A DNA stretch of 64,000 nt from Coptis chinensis (Eukaryota > Streptophyta > Magnoliopsida > Ranunculales > Ranunculaceae), in the NCBI GenBank assembly GCA_015680905.1, contig CM027382.1:3596001-3660000 (forward strand), written 5' to 3'. The notes beneath the pieces were generated by a model. It was not told where the DNA came from, searched no databases, and saw only the letters and a program-made list of their open reading frames with translations. Both the position numbers and the translations under genes were made by a program. Below are positions 1-11,802 of this stretch, in pieces. Within the stretch, counting starts at the first letter, position 1, and every line of letters starts with the position of its first letter.

Positions 1-1081
1 TCTTAGGAGAAGAAATACCAAGAAGAAGGGACGAGGTTGACGGCACAATACTGCCAATTTCTATGCATTGTCCTGAGAAAAAAACTACCATCTGGTGATA
101 CTGGGTTAGCATCCACCATATATAGGAACAGTAGAACAGTATCAAGAATGGACAATATCATTTGAAGTATTATTCGAGAAGTCAAAGAATAACGATTATA
201 AATAATAAGTGGTAGCAACATTTCAATATCTATCACAGGTGCAAGTTTGGAGTCGGATTCTTGCTAAGGCTGAGTCCAATGGCTCCCTATCCCTTTAAAA
301 GTAGAGCTAAAGTCAATAGATTTTACTCTCTATCATTAATTTCCTCTTTATATATACAAAGAATTCTACTCTCTATCTCTATTTTACTCTCTATATAGAG
401 AGTAAAATAATGATAGAGTAAAATATGTTGACTTTAGCTCTATTTTGTTGACTTTAGCTCTACTTTATTGACTTTAACACTACTTTTAAAGGGATAGGGA
501 GCCATTGGACTCAGCCTAAGGGATTTTGTCTTCCTGATAATACAAAGATAAATACCAGAATCTAAAAGAATAAACTCACAACTTGTTTGAAATACATTTC
601 CAGCATACGATAGCTTTGGAGGATACAATAGCTAGAAGTACAATGAAATCTTCGTGTCCTATAATAAGTTTATGCTAGACAAGAAAACTAGATTGCATTA
701 CAAACTTAAACTTAAAATGGAACACATACTAAACTCGCACCTCTGATTGCTATAAGGAACATATACTGAAGTCTAATTTTCAAGAAAGTCTGGAGCAAAG
801 CCTAATTATCCAACCTAAAAATCCCTTATAATGTTTACCAAAAGACAACCAATATGTGCAGTATATGATCCTGAGTCCTGACAAAATGAGCATTGTTTTC
901 AGGTCAACAGCTTCAGAGTTTCAACAAACATTCTAACCATATGTTACTGTATTCCATACTGCCTCAAAATTACAAAGGGGTTTCAGTTAGAAAAGAATGA
1001 GAAAAGAGAAGCTTTCTTCGTGTACAAGCTCCCAATTGTTCCCCAGACGATAAATGAATTGTTTGCTCTCCATTCACCCAA
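1..1081. other. Flank downstream of RFC4, mostly unassigned
   Basis: Apart from the MITE at 268-516 I recognise nothing here. A 77-codon open frame on the minus strand (236 to 3) is rich in hydrophobic residues but matches no family I know and could be chance. The stretch just below 1081 probably includes the 3' UTR of RFC4, since that gene ends at 1082 on the minus strand. Confidence 0.4.
268..516. mobile_element. Tourist-like (PIF/Harbinger) MITE, 249 bp
   Basis: The two ends are perfect inverted repeats of 37 bp beginning GGCTGAGTCCAATGGCTCCC, followed by further imperfect complementarity, so the whole element can fold into a long hairpin. It is flanked by a TAA duplication at 265-267 and 517-519, the usual target of PIF/Harbinger elements. 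It has no coding capacity. The interior repeats a TTGACTTTAGCTCTA-type motif several times. The perfect ends suggest fairly recent insertion. A related but longer element lies at 7063-11149. Confidence 0.85.
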
Positions 1082-4000
1082 CTAATTGTAGGAGAATTCC
1101 TCTGGCATGTTACATAGAGCTTTCATTGTGGTGCTGGCCACATCCATCAGCTGTAAATACTCGTCTGCTCCATCAATCAGACACTGAAAGTTGACAAAGA
1201 ATAACACAAAGGACTCATAAACTTCTTCATTATGGAATTACACTCTGAATATAGACTAAAGGATAATCATGTAATTCAAGTCTATTTATTATTAGCATTA
1301 GTATTAGTATTAGTATTATCATTATTATTTATTTTTATTATTATTTATTATTTATTTATTTTACTGGGGGGGTAGTGATGCTTATCATTGGCCAAAAAGT
1401 GAATTGGACAGGTACACCTTTTATTGTTTCTGAAGATACTAAAGTTAAAAGAATCTATAGCTTTTATAGATATGGAATGAGAAAGAGAATGGTTAAGGCG
1501 ATGTCAAAAATTTGGGAAATAAAGTGATGTGGGAAATGGGACAAATCTGTATGATAGACAAGCATTTGGGAAATACAGCTATGTGGGAAATAGGACAAAT
1601 CTTTATGATGGACATAGGTGTAGTTTCTTGAGTAATGCAGAATCTTATTCTAATAGAAGTACCTTATCCGCTTCACCCAATTTCCTGCAGATTCTTGCCT
1701 TTTGTTCATCCAATATATCATTTGATTCAACAACCACTTCAAATAACTGTAAGAGATATGATGTTAATGCCAGTTAAATCCAAACATATTCAGGTGGGAA
1801 GGATGAAAGTTCGAGTAATAGGACCTGAGAAAACATTTGTGAAACTGGATACCCCTCTGCAATCACATTAGTAACCTCCTTGTTTGCCGATTCAAACTCA
1901 CCACTCTTACATGCTGAAAAGAGGGTTTGAACAACTTCCTGGGGAATAACCTGGTATATTGAGAAACCAAGATTCAGGAAGTTTTTTCGTAAACTGCAAA
2001 GGAAGATGAAAAAGACAACCAAAATGCAAGGACCTCTAATTTGACAAAAAACTGTTTTTGTGATGCGTATAGAATCACATTAGGACCTAGTTTGACAATA
2101 TTTTCAACTATTAGATTGGGAAAGGCAACAAAATAACTTTTCCGTGTTCCCAGTTCCCACAATTCAGAACAAGCTTGCAACAGATGCAGGTTATAGCTCA
2201 CATGCAAAAGGGTACACAAGAAGTCAAGAACCCCTCAAACATCTTTTGTGTTACACATTAGGTTCTGCTTCAATTTTATCCAACAAAATGCCCAAGAGAA
2301 AAAGATGAAAGATCAGCCGTCTTACCCCAGAGACGCTAATTAGTTCTTTAGCAGATACGGTGGATCCAAATAAGCGAGCAGCACCCTGAAATAATTCCAA
2401 ATACATGATCAAAATCATTTTGAGAGATGCTAAACTTAGTGCACTTGTTAGAAGATTAAGATTAATTAACAATGATTTTGCAAACAACATTTTTTCTACT
2501 ATAATATAGCTAAACATAACTCAGAACTGTTTGACACCTGCAAATATGTTATAGCCCGACGAAGATCCCCTTGAGAGATAGAGCTTAATGTTGAGAGAGC
2601 CTGCATTCATACATCGATGTGTAAGGGTGTCAATGCTAAAACATGGAGAAACATTAAAATGCAATACTAATTTTTTAAAGGAAGTGTTCCATTTATTCCT
2701 TTAGCACCTCTGGGTCCAGATTGAGGCCTTCTTCTTTGCATATGTGCAATATACGACTGGTCATGATATCTTCTGAAAGTGGCTTGAACCTAAATTTTGC
2801 GCATCTAGAAGCAAGTGGCTCGATGATCCTATATAGAGCAAGAAAAGGTAACTGAGAAATGTAAAGATCATGTCGAAAGGAGCACATATAGAAGAAAAAA
2901 TATATATAAATTTTTAAAAAAAAAAAAAGGTGACAAAAGACATTTATAGAAATTAGTTTCTCTTACCTGCTGATGTAATTGCAAATGTAGAAGAATCTCG
3001 TCACTTTTGAGTAAGTTTCCATGGTACGTCGCAAGGCATTCTACATGGGAATATAGATATATTGAAGCGGCAGCAGTCACACCATATAAAACACTGATTC
3101 AAAAATGAGGCCTTAGTCAGAAAAGAATAATTATATACTCGAAATACCTGAGCATCTTCAGTCATTGAATCAGCTTCATCTAGGATAATAATCTTGTATG
3201 GCGGACATGGATATCCCCTTAAATTGATGAGGAAAAGCACACATGAAAATAAAAAAAAGAATCAATAGAAGGTAAAGCAAGCAGCTTATATACAATAACA
3301 CAAATTTGACAAAATAAATTTGCATACCCCTGACGACCACGAGTACCAACAGCCACTGCTGCAAAATCCTTGATCTTAGTTCGCACTACGTTAATCCCTC
3401 GATCATCACTCGCATTCAGCTCTAGTACCCTAGACTTGTACAGCTCAGGTCTGCAAAAGATTTTATACATCCTCTTCATAAAAACTATATAGGCATATCA
3501 TATCTTGCAGTCGCAAAGGGAATGCTTCTTTATAGTTCTATTACTTGTCACGCCCCAATTTTTCAGACAATTGAATATTCAGATAAAAGAGCTCGATCCG
3601 AATATTCAACAATCTAATAAACCAAGACGTGAGCGGGTTTGACTCACACGAGTCCAAACTAAAACTAAAATATAAAACCTCTGAACATCGCATTCTAAAA
3701 AAAATCGGCAAAGTTTCCTTTGTATTTCCAACATTTCATAAATTTAAAATCTGTCATAACATGAAAATCAAATAATATACTTCCATTTAATATATTAAAA
3801 CCTCATCTGTAAACCCAACTACTAAAAGATATACTGATTCGTGGAACCGGCTACTTAACTATCTCGACAAATGCCAGTTAAATCAAGAAGTCAATCCTCA
3901 AATCAAAAGAAAACGATTTATATACGAACAACATCCCAGATACCCTAATACATGTCTTATATAATACAAATAGAATCATGAAAACAATAAACCATTATTC

Positions 4001-5758
4001 AAACAGAATATAACTTTCTCCAATTTCATTCTCCATGTCCACTTTGGAAACCCGTAGTTTCTCTGGGTATCACCACCACTAGCAATAAATAAACATTCAG
4101 TACCATTTCAACATAAATAACACAACATGGTCCCAATTTAATTTCAACAAAAGAAGTCATTAATGCTATTGAACCACTCACGTGCATCAAGACATGTAGT
4201 TCCTCTTACCTTTCGAGACTCACTAGATAGTTTCTCGCTTAAGTAGATACATATAGTTTCTTGCCACGTAAGCATAACACTTTACATCATATCTGTAAAT
4301 GTCTAACTATCATAAGCATTAGTTACACCAATAAATACACTAATTACATAATATCTAATATAAAAGTTGCACTGTACTACAAAGCTGCCTACATATCCAA
4401 ATCCTTTAAGGTTTGGAATCAAGTCTTATGTAGCTCTTAAATTATCCAATACCACAACTCTACAGACAATATAATATACACGACTTCGATTTCATTAATA
4501 AACCCAACTCTAAGGTTTATCAAAACATAGTAGCAAATACGAATTTCTAATTAAATAGAAAGAATCAATCACAAACAATACTTGAGCAAATATATATAAC
4601 CACATCCAAAGTAATTAATCATACAAACTTATCGTAACTTTTCACACCTAAATAAACCCCTTTATAAAAGGATGCATAATTATCGGGAACCAACTATTCC
4701 AATTACCTGTTCATACTACGAACATATATAAAATAAGCCAAAACAACACCGCATCACCTTTAGCACCCCATAGCCAACAACCTCGCTTTAGAAATATATG
4801 TACAACCTCATACTTATATCAAACTTCCTCATAAACAATAAATTTTTATCCAATGCAAAAGAATTACACAACCCCCATTTTATATAACAATCTGTAGAAC
4901 AGTGCTACAATACTACTCAGTGCTACAGAAACCACTACTAGTCACTAATGTGGACTAAAAATACCGGTTTTTAAACCTATTACAACAATATGTATTTTAT
5001 TTTAACAATTATATCAATATGAAAAATGTGGGTGTAACATTACTCAAATCAAGAACAATTAAAGATCTTGTCATACTTTATACATGATAAACAACTTTAG
5101 GGAGTAAGTACTTTAACACATAGCAAACGATCATTTGTATTCGACGTATTTCTATTATAACTTCCCTGTTTTGTATCTGAAAAGGCCCCATTCCAATTAC
5201 ATAAAGATTAATGCCATCAGTCTCATAACCTAGGCTAAGGCTAATCTATGTAAGGCCACATTTGGGGTTGCCTCGTCTTTTCCTTTACTAATTTGAGTCT
5301 TAAACATTCTACATTGCAATTACAAAACCCCAATAACCATACTACATTGTGCATAACAATTATAAATCAAAACTAATTACCCGAACAGCTGATGAGCGAT
5401 AGCGAGGGCGGTAGTAGTCTTTCCAGTACCAGGAGGACCATAGAATAGCATATGAGGACACTGTAAATAAAATAAAAATCAAAACTTTAGTATATTACAG
5501 CATTAAAATAGAGACAAAATTCATTGGGGCAAAGAGAATTACGTTTGTGGTTTCAAGTGTGTTGGTTAGAACACGGATTACTTCGTCTTGGTGTGCAACA
5601 TCTTTCACTTGCTTTGGTCGACTGTTAATGAAACAAAGAGATTATTAGATAGAAATTAACAGGAAAAAAAATGACATTTGGTATATTGAGTGTGAGAGAG
5701 AGAAGAGGGAGTACTATTTCTCGACCCATGGTTGAGTGCTTGGTATTACAGGCGCCAT
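1082..5758 (-). CDS. RFC4: Replication factor C subunit 4 (RFC2/4-type clamp loader small subunit)
   Basis: This is a small subunit of replication factor C, the nuclear AAA+ ATPase that loads PCNA at primer ends during DNA replication and repair. I assembled 12 exons: 5715-5758, 5543-5621, 5381-5460, 3328-3450, 3148-3217, 2967-3040, 2708-2828, 2538-2600, 2326-2385, 1825-1950, 1663-1746, 1082-1183. All phases agree and give 341 residues, close to the 339 I recall for Arabidopsis RFC4 (EMB1968). Visible motifs are Walker A GPPGTGKT (49-56), Walker B LDEAD (121-125) and the arginine-finger SRC motif (164-166). The start is the MAPV methionine, matching the family. Intron 3 is about 1.9 kb because of a solo LTR. 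Every motif is intact, so the gene is probably functional. Confidence 0.95.
1500..1620. repeat. Two-copy short tandem repeat in RFC4 intron 11
   Basis: A unit of roughly 45 bp containing GTGGGAAATGGGACAAATCT-like sequence occurs twice in a row with small differences. It lies inside the last intron of RFC4 and encodes nothing recognisable. Confidence 0.6.
3546..5039 (+). mobile_element. Solo LTR in RFC4 intron 3
   Basis: The element starts TGTCACGCCCC and ends GGGTGTAACA, so it has the TG...CA ends of a retrotransposon LTR. It is flanked by a perfect 5-bp duplication TTACT (3541-3545 and 5040-5044). It is 1494 bp long, AT rich, and has no long open frame. A single LTR with intact duplication is the usual product of recombination between the two LTRs of a full element. 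Its first bases resemble those of the elements at 7288 and 62415, which suggests related families. It enlarges the intron but leaves both splice sites alone. Confidence 0.85.
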
Positions 5759-7062
5759 TTTTCTCCTTCTCTTCTTCTGTACAGTTTTGCAGTCTACACC
5801 TAAAAAACCAGTTTTTTTACTTGCAGAAGGCTGCGAAAATTTGGCGCCTATATGCAAAATGCCGATACCGAATTATTCCATCCCGCGATATGTCGTCATA
5901 TACCGAATTGCTGAGTGCTGATATACACTCGAAAAGTCGTCAAAACTGACTCATTGAAAATATGAAATACGGACACTTTGATGTATCGTGTCGGGTTTTT
6001 CAGATATTTTTACATTGCAAGCTTTGCATTTTGGACCCGCAATTATCCAAATAAAGTGTAAAATTTTGGTTTGCAAATAAAATTAATATACAAGGCGAAC
6101 TGGCATTCTGTATGGGTGGTGTAAAGATTCTAATTGGGCGAACCTTACGTGTGTGTAGGAAATTTGGGGAGAATGATGTTGTGACTGAGTTTGAAAGATC
6201 GAACTGCTTACGTATCCAATTATCTAACGAACCGGAATGAAGTTTAACGTAGTTCATTGTTTGGGTTTTATAATCGAATGATTGATGGCGAACGGAGAAG
6301 ATAGAGAATGGAGAAGAAGCATCGAATTCTCCTCCCTTTGTTAGAGAGTGAAGATGAAATATATAAAATTTTCTTTCCCCTTTGGTGCTCCATTAGTTAA
6401 TGACATTTAGTATTGCATTGATAGCTATTATTACTCTATGCATATATTCATGTTCATTTTGTAACCATTTGGTAACTCATGACTCTTGAGTTAACTAATT
6501 GTAATGATCCAATAAGTTAGTATCAAGATATAATCAATGACAATGACACATGTCGCAGATATATTGATAACAATATATGTCCCTCACAGATGGCGAATAA
6601 AATGTTTTTGTTAACGATCAAAATTAAAAACTTTTTAACTTTCTCTATTGATATTTTTATTTTGATAATATTCTTAACTACCGATATAATACAATTGTCA
6701 TCGAAACAATAGTATGTGAAATGCATTCCTTTAGTGGAGAACAAAAGCCAAATCGCATGGCATCTCTACTACTTATAAGTGGCCTGGGCGAGTCAGCCGT
6801 TTAAGCTGTAACTTGGTTCTAACCAGTGCTACTTTATAAACACGTGTATAATGTTAGCCGTCTGAGCCGGAACTTTGATGTGTTTTTTTGGACAAAAGTT
6901 TGTTCAATTATGTTTTTAGTGTGATAGCGTATGACTTTCTAACATAATTTTTTGTTTCGGCCTTACCGCTAAAGCAACATTAGAAAAAGTCAGGCAAATG
7001 TAGTGCAAAGCATGTGAATAATTTATAGTAATGTTAATTGCTAGCAACCTTGATAATACTTA
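5759..7062. other. RFC4 upstream region and intergenic DNA
   Basis: The first few hundred bases above 5758 are the presumed RFC4 promoter and 5' leader, with an E2F-like site at 5840. Farther up I see only AT-rich intergenic sequence and no gene I can support. Confidence 0.5.
5840..5848. promoter_or_regulatory. E2F-like site upstream of RFC4
   Basis: TTTGGCGCC fits the E2F consensus TTTSSCGC and lies about 80-90 bp above the RFC4 start codon. E2F factors drive S-phase expression of plant replication genes, so the position makes sense. Only the motif is seen; binding is inferred. Confidence 0.5.
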
Positions 7063-7287
7063 GGCTGGGTGCAATGGCTCCGCATTCCTTTAAAATTAGT
7101 GGGAGTTGCAGTGGTTTTCTACCCCTATCTCTATATAACTCTCTATATATAAAGAGTATTATTGAGGAATGAAGAGTGCATTCCACACGAGTTGAAATAA
7201 CGTAGTTTGTAAAAACCCAAATGACGCCACTTGAAGTGGCGTAGAATGTAAAATACAATTTCATGCAGGGTGCAATGGCTCCGCATT

Positions 7288-10200
7288 TGTCACAGTCCGA
7301 TTTTCTAAACAATTAAAAATAATGAATATTTGAAATACAAATATCTCAAACATCATTATATTCAATTGTCTAAAAACCCAGGCTATGACGGGGTGATACA
7401 ACACATGTCAAAACCTAAAACCCACATCACAACAGGATCAACTTAACAACACAAATCTCCAAATTCCTCAACTATCACTTTATTCAGAACTTTCTTCCAT
7501 CCCAATACAAACATAAACAAACTTTAAGAATAAAAATTTCCAACATTGTATTCTCATGTCATATAAAAATGTAACCTACGTTATTACATCATTCCCATAA
7601 AGAATCGGACCTAAAAGAAAACTAACGGATCGCTCCGTGCACTAATCCCAATCACACGCCCAGCGATTCCATCGCCTTCCACCTATGTTCCTAAGAACAC
7701 ACCCACGCGTTTGCAAAACAAAGCAAACATGGGTCAACAAATTGAATTTGCTGGTATGAGTAGACTAACTACATATAAACATTATCATACTTTAATTATC
7801 CAAACAACACTTTTCCTCTATCATAACCTAATCATTATCAGCTTGGAAGACAGGTAGTTCCGTCATCTCAACCGGCATAGTTCTTCCCAAGCAAAACTTA
7901 TATTATCTTAACTCATTCAAATCACTCGTTTTAATATCTAAATAATTGAATTACACTTACCGATATCCGCCGCTGTATAAGGGTAGGACCGCGTCCCTGC
8001 ACAAAATATTATTAAGTCCTACCCTCCTGCAAAAGAAAGTTAAAACTTGTATAGAACATATGTACATATCCTATATGTATTCAAAAGTAAGCCCAAAGAC
8101 ACTTGCATCATCAAATAAATTTCTCTTATCACTTAATCAATTACTTTTCTTATACACCCACCCTTTAGTACCTATGTACCTTAGGTCATTCCCGCCACAT
8201 TCAAGGAATACCTAACCTTACATTCTCAGACACTCAAGGAATCTGACTAACCCGCAAGCGATATACCTTAGTTCCTCTACAGGGTAGTCCAAACAATCCG
8301 GTCATTCATGGCACATTCAATGAATACCGGGTCATTCATGGCACATTCAATGAATACCCCTATATAACGCCTAACGGGCCATTTATGACACATTCAATAA
8401 ATGCCCACCTAACATATGACATCAACAAATCATAAAAGTCAATTATGAAATTTTAGGCGTGGAGAATTCTAAAAGAGTGCGAAGAAATTTATTTACGATT
8501 ATTGAACTTTATTTTATATATCATTTAAGATAACGAATGCGTATCTTGATTCCTGTATTTTTTATTTACGCGTTATTAATTTCAGGGATGTCTTAGTGTC
8601 ATAACGTTGCATATCATAAAATACAGCAAAATCACATAGTAGTTAATACACATACACACGTATATATAGAGGTCTTAGCCTAAAGTCAAGTATGCTAATA
8701 GCCCTAGACCTATCTTAATAACCCAAATCATAATCCGAGTTAAAAGGTCAAATTGGGTCAACTTGTCAAAGTCAACCCTGGTCAAAGTCAACCTTGGTCA
8801 AAGTCAACCCTGGTCAAAGTCAACCATCATGGTCGAAGTCAAACTGTCGTTTCCATGTTCGACAGGTTCATGGTCATAGCCATGGTTCATGGCTAAGGTC
8901 AAAGGTGCATGGCCCATGGGCTCATGGTTAAAGCTATGGTTCGGACCCAACTGGCCAAGCCCAAACCTTAGAACCCGAAAGACTAAACATTGGAAAACCC
9001 AAACAGATCTATTTTAAGTCCAATGGACTGGCCCCAAGCAATATTTGAAACGGGCCCAAAAACTTATACTGAACTGGCCCAAAACATAACTGAGTTCGGC
9101 CCGAAAATGTTAAATTGAACTGGTCCACAAATCGGAAAATAGAAATGAATCTGGTCCAACCCAAAAACTGATATGGTCCGGCCCAACCAAACTAAACCAA
9201 ATAAAATCGGGCCCAACAACTAAAATAGAATCGGGCCTAAACCAAAACAAAACAAACCGGCCCAAAATAACCAACCAAGGCCCAAGGCCCAACTAAGATG
9301 AACAGTGTCATATTCTTCACCAAATTTCTGCCACCGCCAGTTCGCACGCCGGCCACCACCAGCCCTCCAAACTAATAGAAATAGCTCGGTTTTAAACCCC
9401 AAGACAAACCCAACCTTCCAATACCAACAACACCCGATTTCCCCTCTCACCCAAGAAGATTAATTTAATTCCACCACCCGCTCCTCTCTCTGCAGCCACC
9501 ACTCCCCAAATTCATCAAATCGGTTTTACTCCTCTACACAAACCCTACAACTTTCACAAAGCCAATAACTCTCAATCATTCAATTCCGATTATCCCTCGA
9601 CCTAGATCTAAAATTTTCGCCGCCATTAATGGCTTCTCTCCGAGCTCTAATCGACTGCCCCCAACACACCCTACACTACCCCACTTCAAACCATTATTAA
9701 CCAACCAACGAAATCCAAAACAAAATGGTTCAAACGATTTTAAAAATGCAAAAACCCTAAGTCCCGGTAATGGCAAGTGCGCCATTAACGCCCCCTCAAG
9801 GCTTCATCGCCCCCCCTCGACCCTCATCATCCCACAAAGACACGATACAACCAAATCACAACACAAAACGAAGTTGAACCCGCCGCCCTCGATGCGGTTT
9901 CACAACCACCATCAAGACGGTTTTAAAACGAAGCTGGCGCTTCCTCGCGACGCCATTAAGCGCCACTAGCTGCTGTTGAGCGTGAGCGAGCTACAACAGT
10001 TCAAAACAACAACTATAATAAAAGGCAAGATAGTTCATGGAGCTCGGCGCCTCCATTAACAGAGTTCAAGCTTGAACTGCTTCAGCGGTTTTAATGAAGG
10101 GCATCAGCAGTTCAACAGATTAACTTCAAAACCGAAATTTCAATAAAGTTTAATAAAACAGATGACTTCGAATTCCAATACCACGGATAATGAAGCGATT

Positions 10201-10545
10201 ATCAATACCACGAGAAAACCATAAATTCGGTGAAATAGCAAAATAGCTACTCACCTTAACTAACTAATTTCGACGAATTTTCCTAGCCGAATCGTCGTGC
10301 TCCACCTCTCCGACAAAAGAAACTTTCTTTCTCGCCTCCATTTTTTATATTTTATTATCTTCAAAACCCTATTCTCTAGAACAATGTGTTTATATACTTG
10401 GGTCCGAAACCCAAACCCAACACCGACTCGGGCCCAAAACCAAGCCCACGTATCCCGAGTCCAATCCGACGAATTTTTAAAATAAACAATTAAATTAATT
10501 AACTAAATAGAAAAATACGTATATAAAAAAACACGGGGTGTTATA
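7288..10545 (+). mobile_element. 3.26-kb LTR-like (solo LTR) element
   Basis: The element begins TGTCACAGTCCGATTTT and ends GGGGTGTTATA, flanked by a perfect GCATT duplication (7283-7287 and 10546-10550). A related copy with the same termini lies inverted at 51333-62415. The 5-bp duplication, the TG start and the lack of protein-coding frames suggest a solo LTR of a retrotransposon with a very long LTR, but the 3' end is TA rather than CA, so the class is not certain. It contains short direct repeats near 8300-8400 (ATTCATGGCACATTCAATGA) and an array of WRKY-type cores at 8746-8842. Confidence 0.7.
8746..8842 (-). promoter_or_regulatory. Array of W-box cores in the LTR-like element
   Basis: The plus strand has GTCAA eleven times in under 100 bases, partly as a 16-bp tandem unit GTCAACCCTGGTCAAA. 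Read on the minus strand these are TTGAC cores, ten of them followed by C or T as in the WRKY-binding W-box. The related element near 62 kb keeps eight cores at 60877-60960. Binding is inferred from the motif alone. Confidence 0.55.
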
Positions 10546-11149
10546 GCATTCCCTTAAAATTAGTGGGAGTTGCAGTGGTTTTCTACCCCTATCTCTATAT
10601 ATAAAGAGTATTATTGAGGAATGAAGAGTGTATTCCATACGAGTTGAAATGACGTAGTTTGTAAAAATCCAAACGACGCCACTTGAAGTGGCGTAGAATG
10701 TAAAATACAATTTCATACGGCGCCATTTGAAGTGGAGTGGTTTGCGAAGTGTCCCCACCAAATCACATGTTAATTATGAGAACAACGAATTACTACACTA
10801 TTCCCACTACTTCTATTTTATTAAGGATGTATCGTCTTTTGCTAGTTATGCTTAAGAAGGCGCAAGAGTAGTTTCGTCTTTTGTGAAATTTGGGTTTCTA
10901 TTCTACACTATTTGAAGAGGCGGCGAATGGTTTAAATTATTTTATTTTTTGTTTTCATTGCGCGCTGGTCGAAGTGGCGTTGAAAAAAACTTGGGTTTTA
11001 AACCGGGCGAGTTCAAATGGCGTAGGATTGTTCAGAATATTGATTCAACAAAACTTACTCTATCCGTATAACACTGTTCTCTATCCGTATAACACTGATT
11101 TTTTGAGGGATAGAAATATATAGAGAATGACATACCACTGGACTCATCC

Positions 11150-11802
11150 TTAACAGAACAGTTTGTCATCGCTCAAATCAGCAAAAACCATTGGGTCAAG
11201 CTCGCACAAGATTTGTGAATAAGCAATCACAAAACAGATACAAAATAATGTGAAGAGATTACAACATAGTACAAAAGAGAACACACAAAGTTATATAGGG
11301 GACCTTCCCCCAAAATCGACCATCAGTGGAGAATAATACACACACAATTAGATTTCTCCCGGTGATTACAAATAAATTACTACCTAGGATGTTTGATCAA
11401 GCGGAATGGACAACCTAGAAAATGGACTTTCTAAAATATATTTACTACCTAATAAAGAGGCTTTGCCGAGCCAGCCGGATAAGCTGTCATGGTGTCTGCA
11501 CTTTTTGTCTCTTTCCACGTGTGTAGCTCTCTGACCACGTGTGCATGGTTGCACCTGGGCAGCTATTATAGAAAAGGGGTGTTACTAAGCATTTCCCAGC
11601 ACACCACGGGATTGGATAGCACACCAATAAGACTTGTACAGTTATTACAGTTATTATAGTCTCCGCGGTTGAACACAACTGGCCTCGTCCTATTTTTACC
11701 ATCAACTCCAAACCAAAAACAAAACAAAGAATAATTATCGAACAAGGAACGCAAGCAAACTCGATCCTTCTTTCACAACTCTCTCTCTCTCTCTTTACTT
11801 CA
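11150..11802. other. Promoter region of the coenzyme A carrier gene
   Basis: This gap lies between the MITE and the carrier start codon. It contains two G-box motifs (11516-11541) and a CT microsatellite just before the ATG, probably in the 5' leader. No gene is visible in it. Confidence 0.5.
11516..11541. promoter_or_regulatory. Paired G-boxes (CACGTG)
   Basis: Two CACGTG palindromes occur at 11516-11521 and 11536-11541, 20 bp apart or about two helical turns, some 260-290 bp above the carrier ATG. G-boxes are bound by bZIP and bHLH factors. Whether they act here is inference. Confidence 0.45.

Larger units (their letters stand above)
7063..11149. mobile_element. Harbinger-type MITE, internally duplicated and split by an LTR-like element
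   Basis: The left end (GGCTGGGTGCAATGGCTCC) and the right end (reverse complement starts GGATGAGTCCAGTGG) are diverged versions of the termini of the MITE at 268-516. The flanks carry a TTA duplication (7060-7062 and 11150-11152). Without the nested element at 7288-10545 and its duplicated GCATT, the MITE is about 0.8 kb. Inside, a block of about 200 bp is repeated in tandem: copy 1 starts near 7067, copy 2 at 7268 and continues after 10546. The LTR-like element landed in copy 2. No coding frame is present. Confidence 0.75.

Noticed and set aside
7288..10545. Complete retrotransposon or gene cluster
   Set aside because: No gag, protease, RT or integrase frame and no internal LTR pair; only shared termini and a 5-bp duplication, so a solo LTR-like element is the better call.
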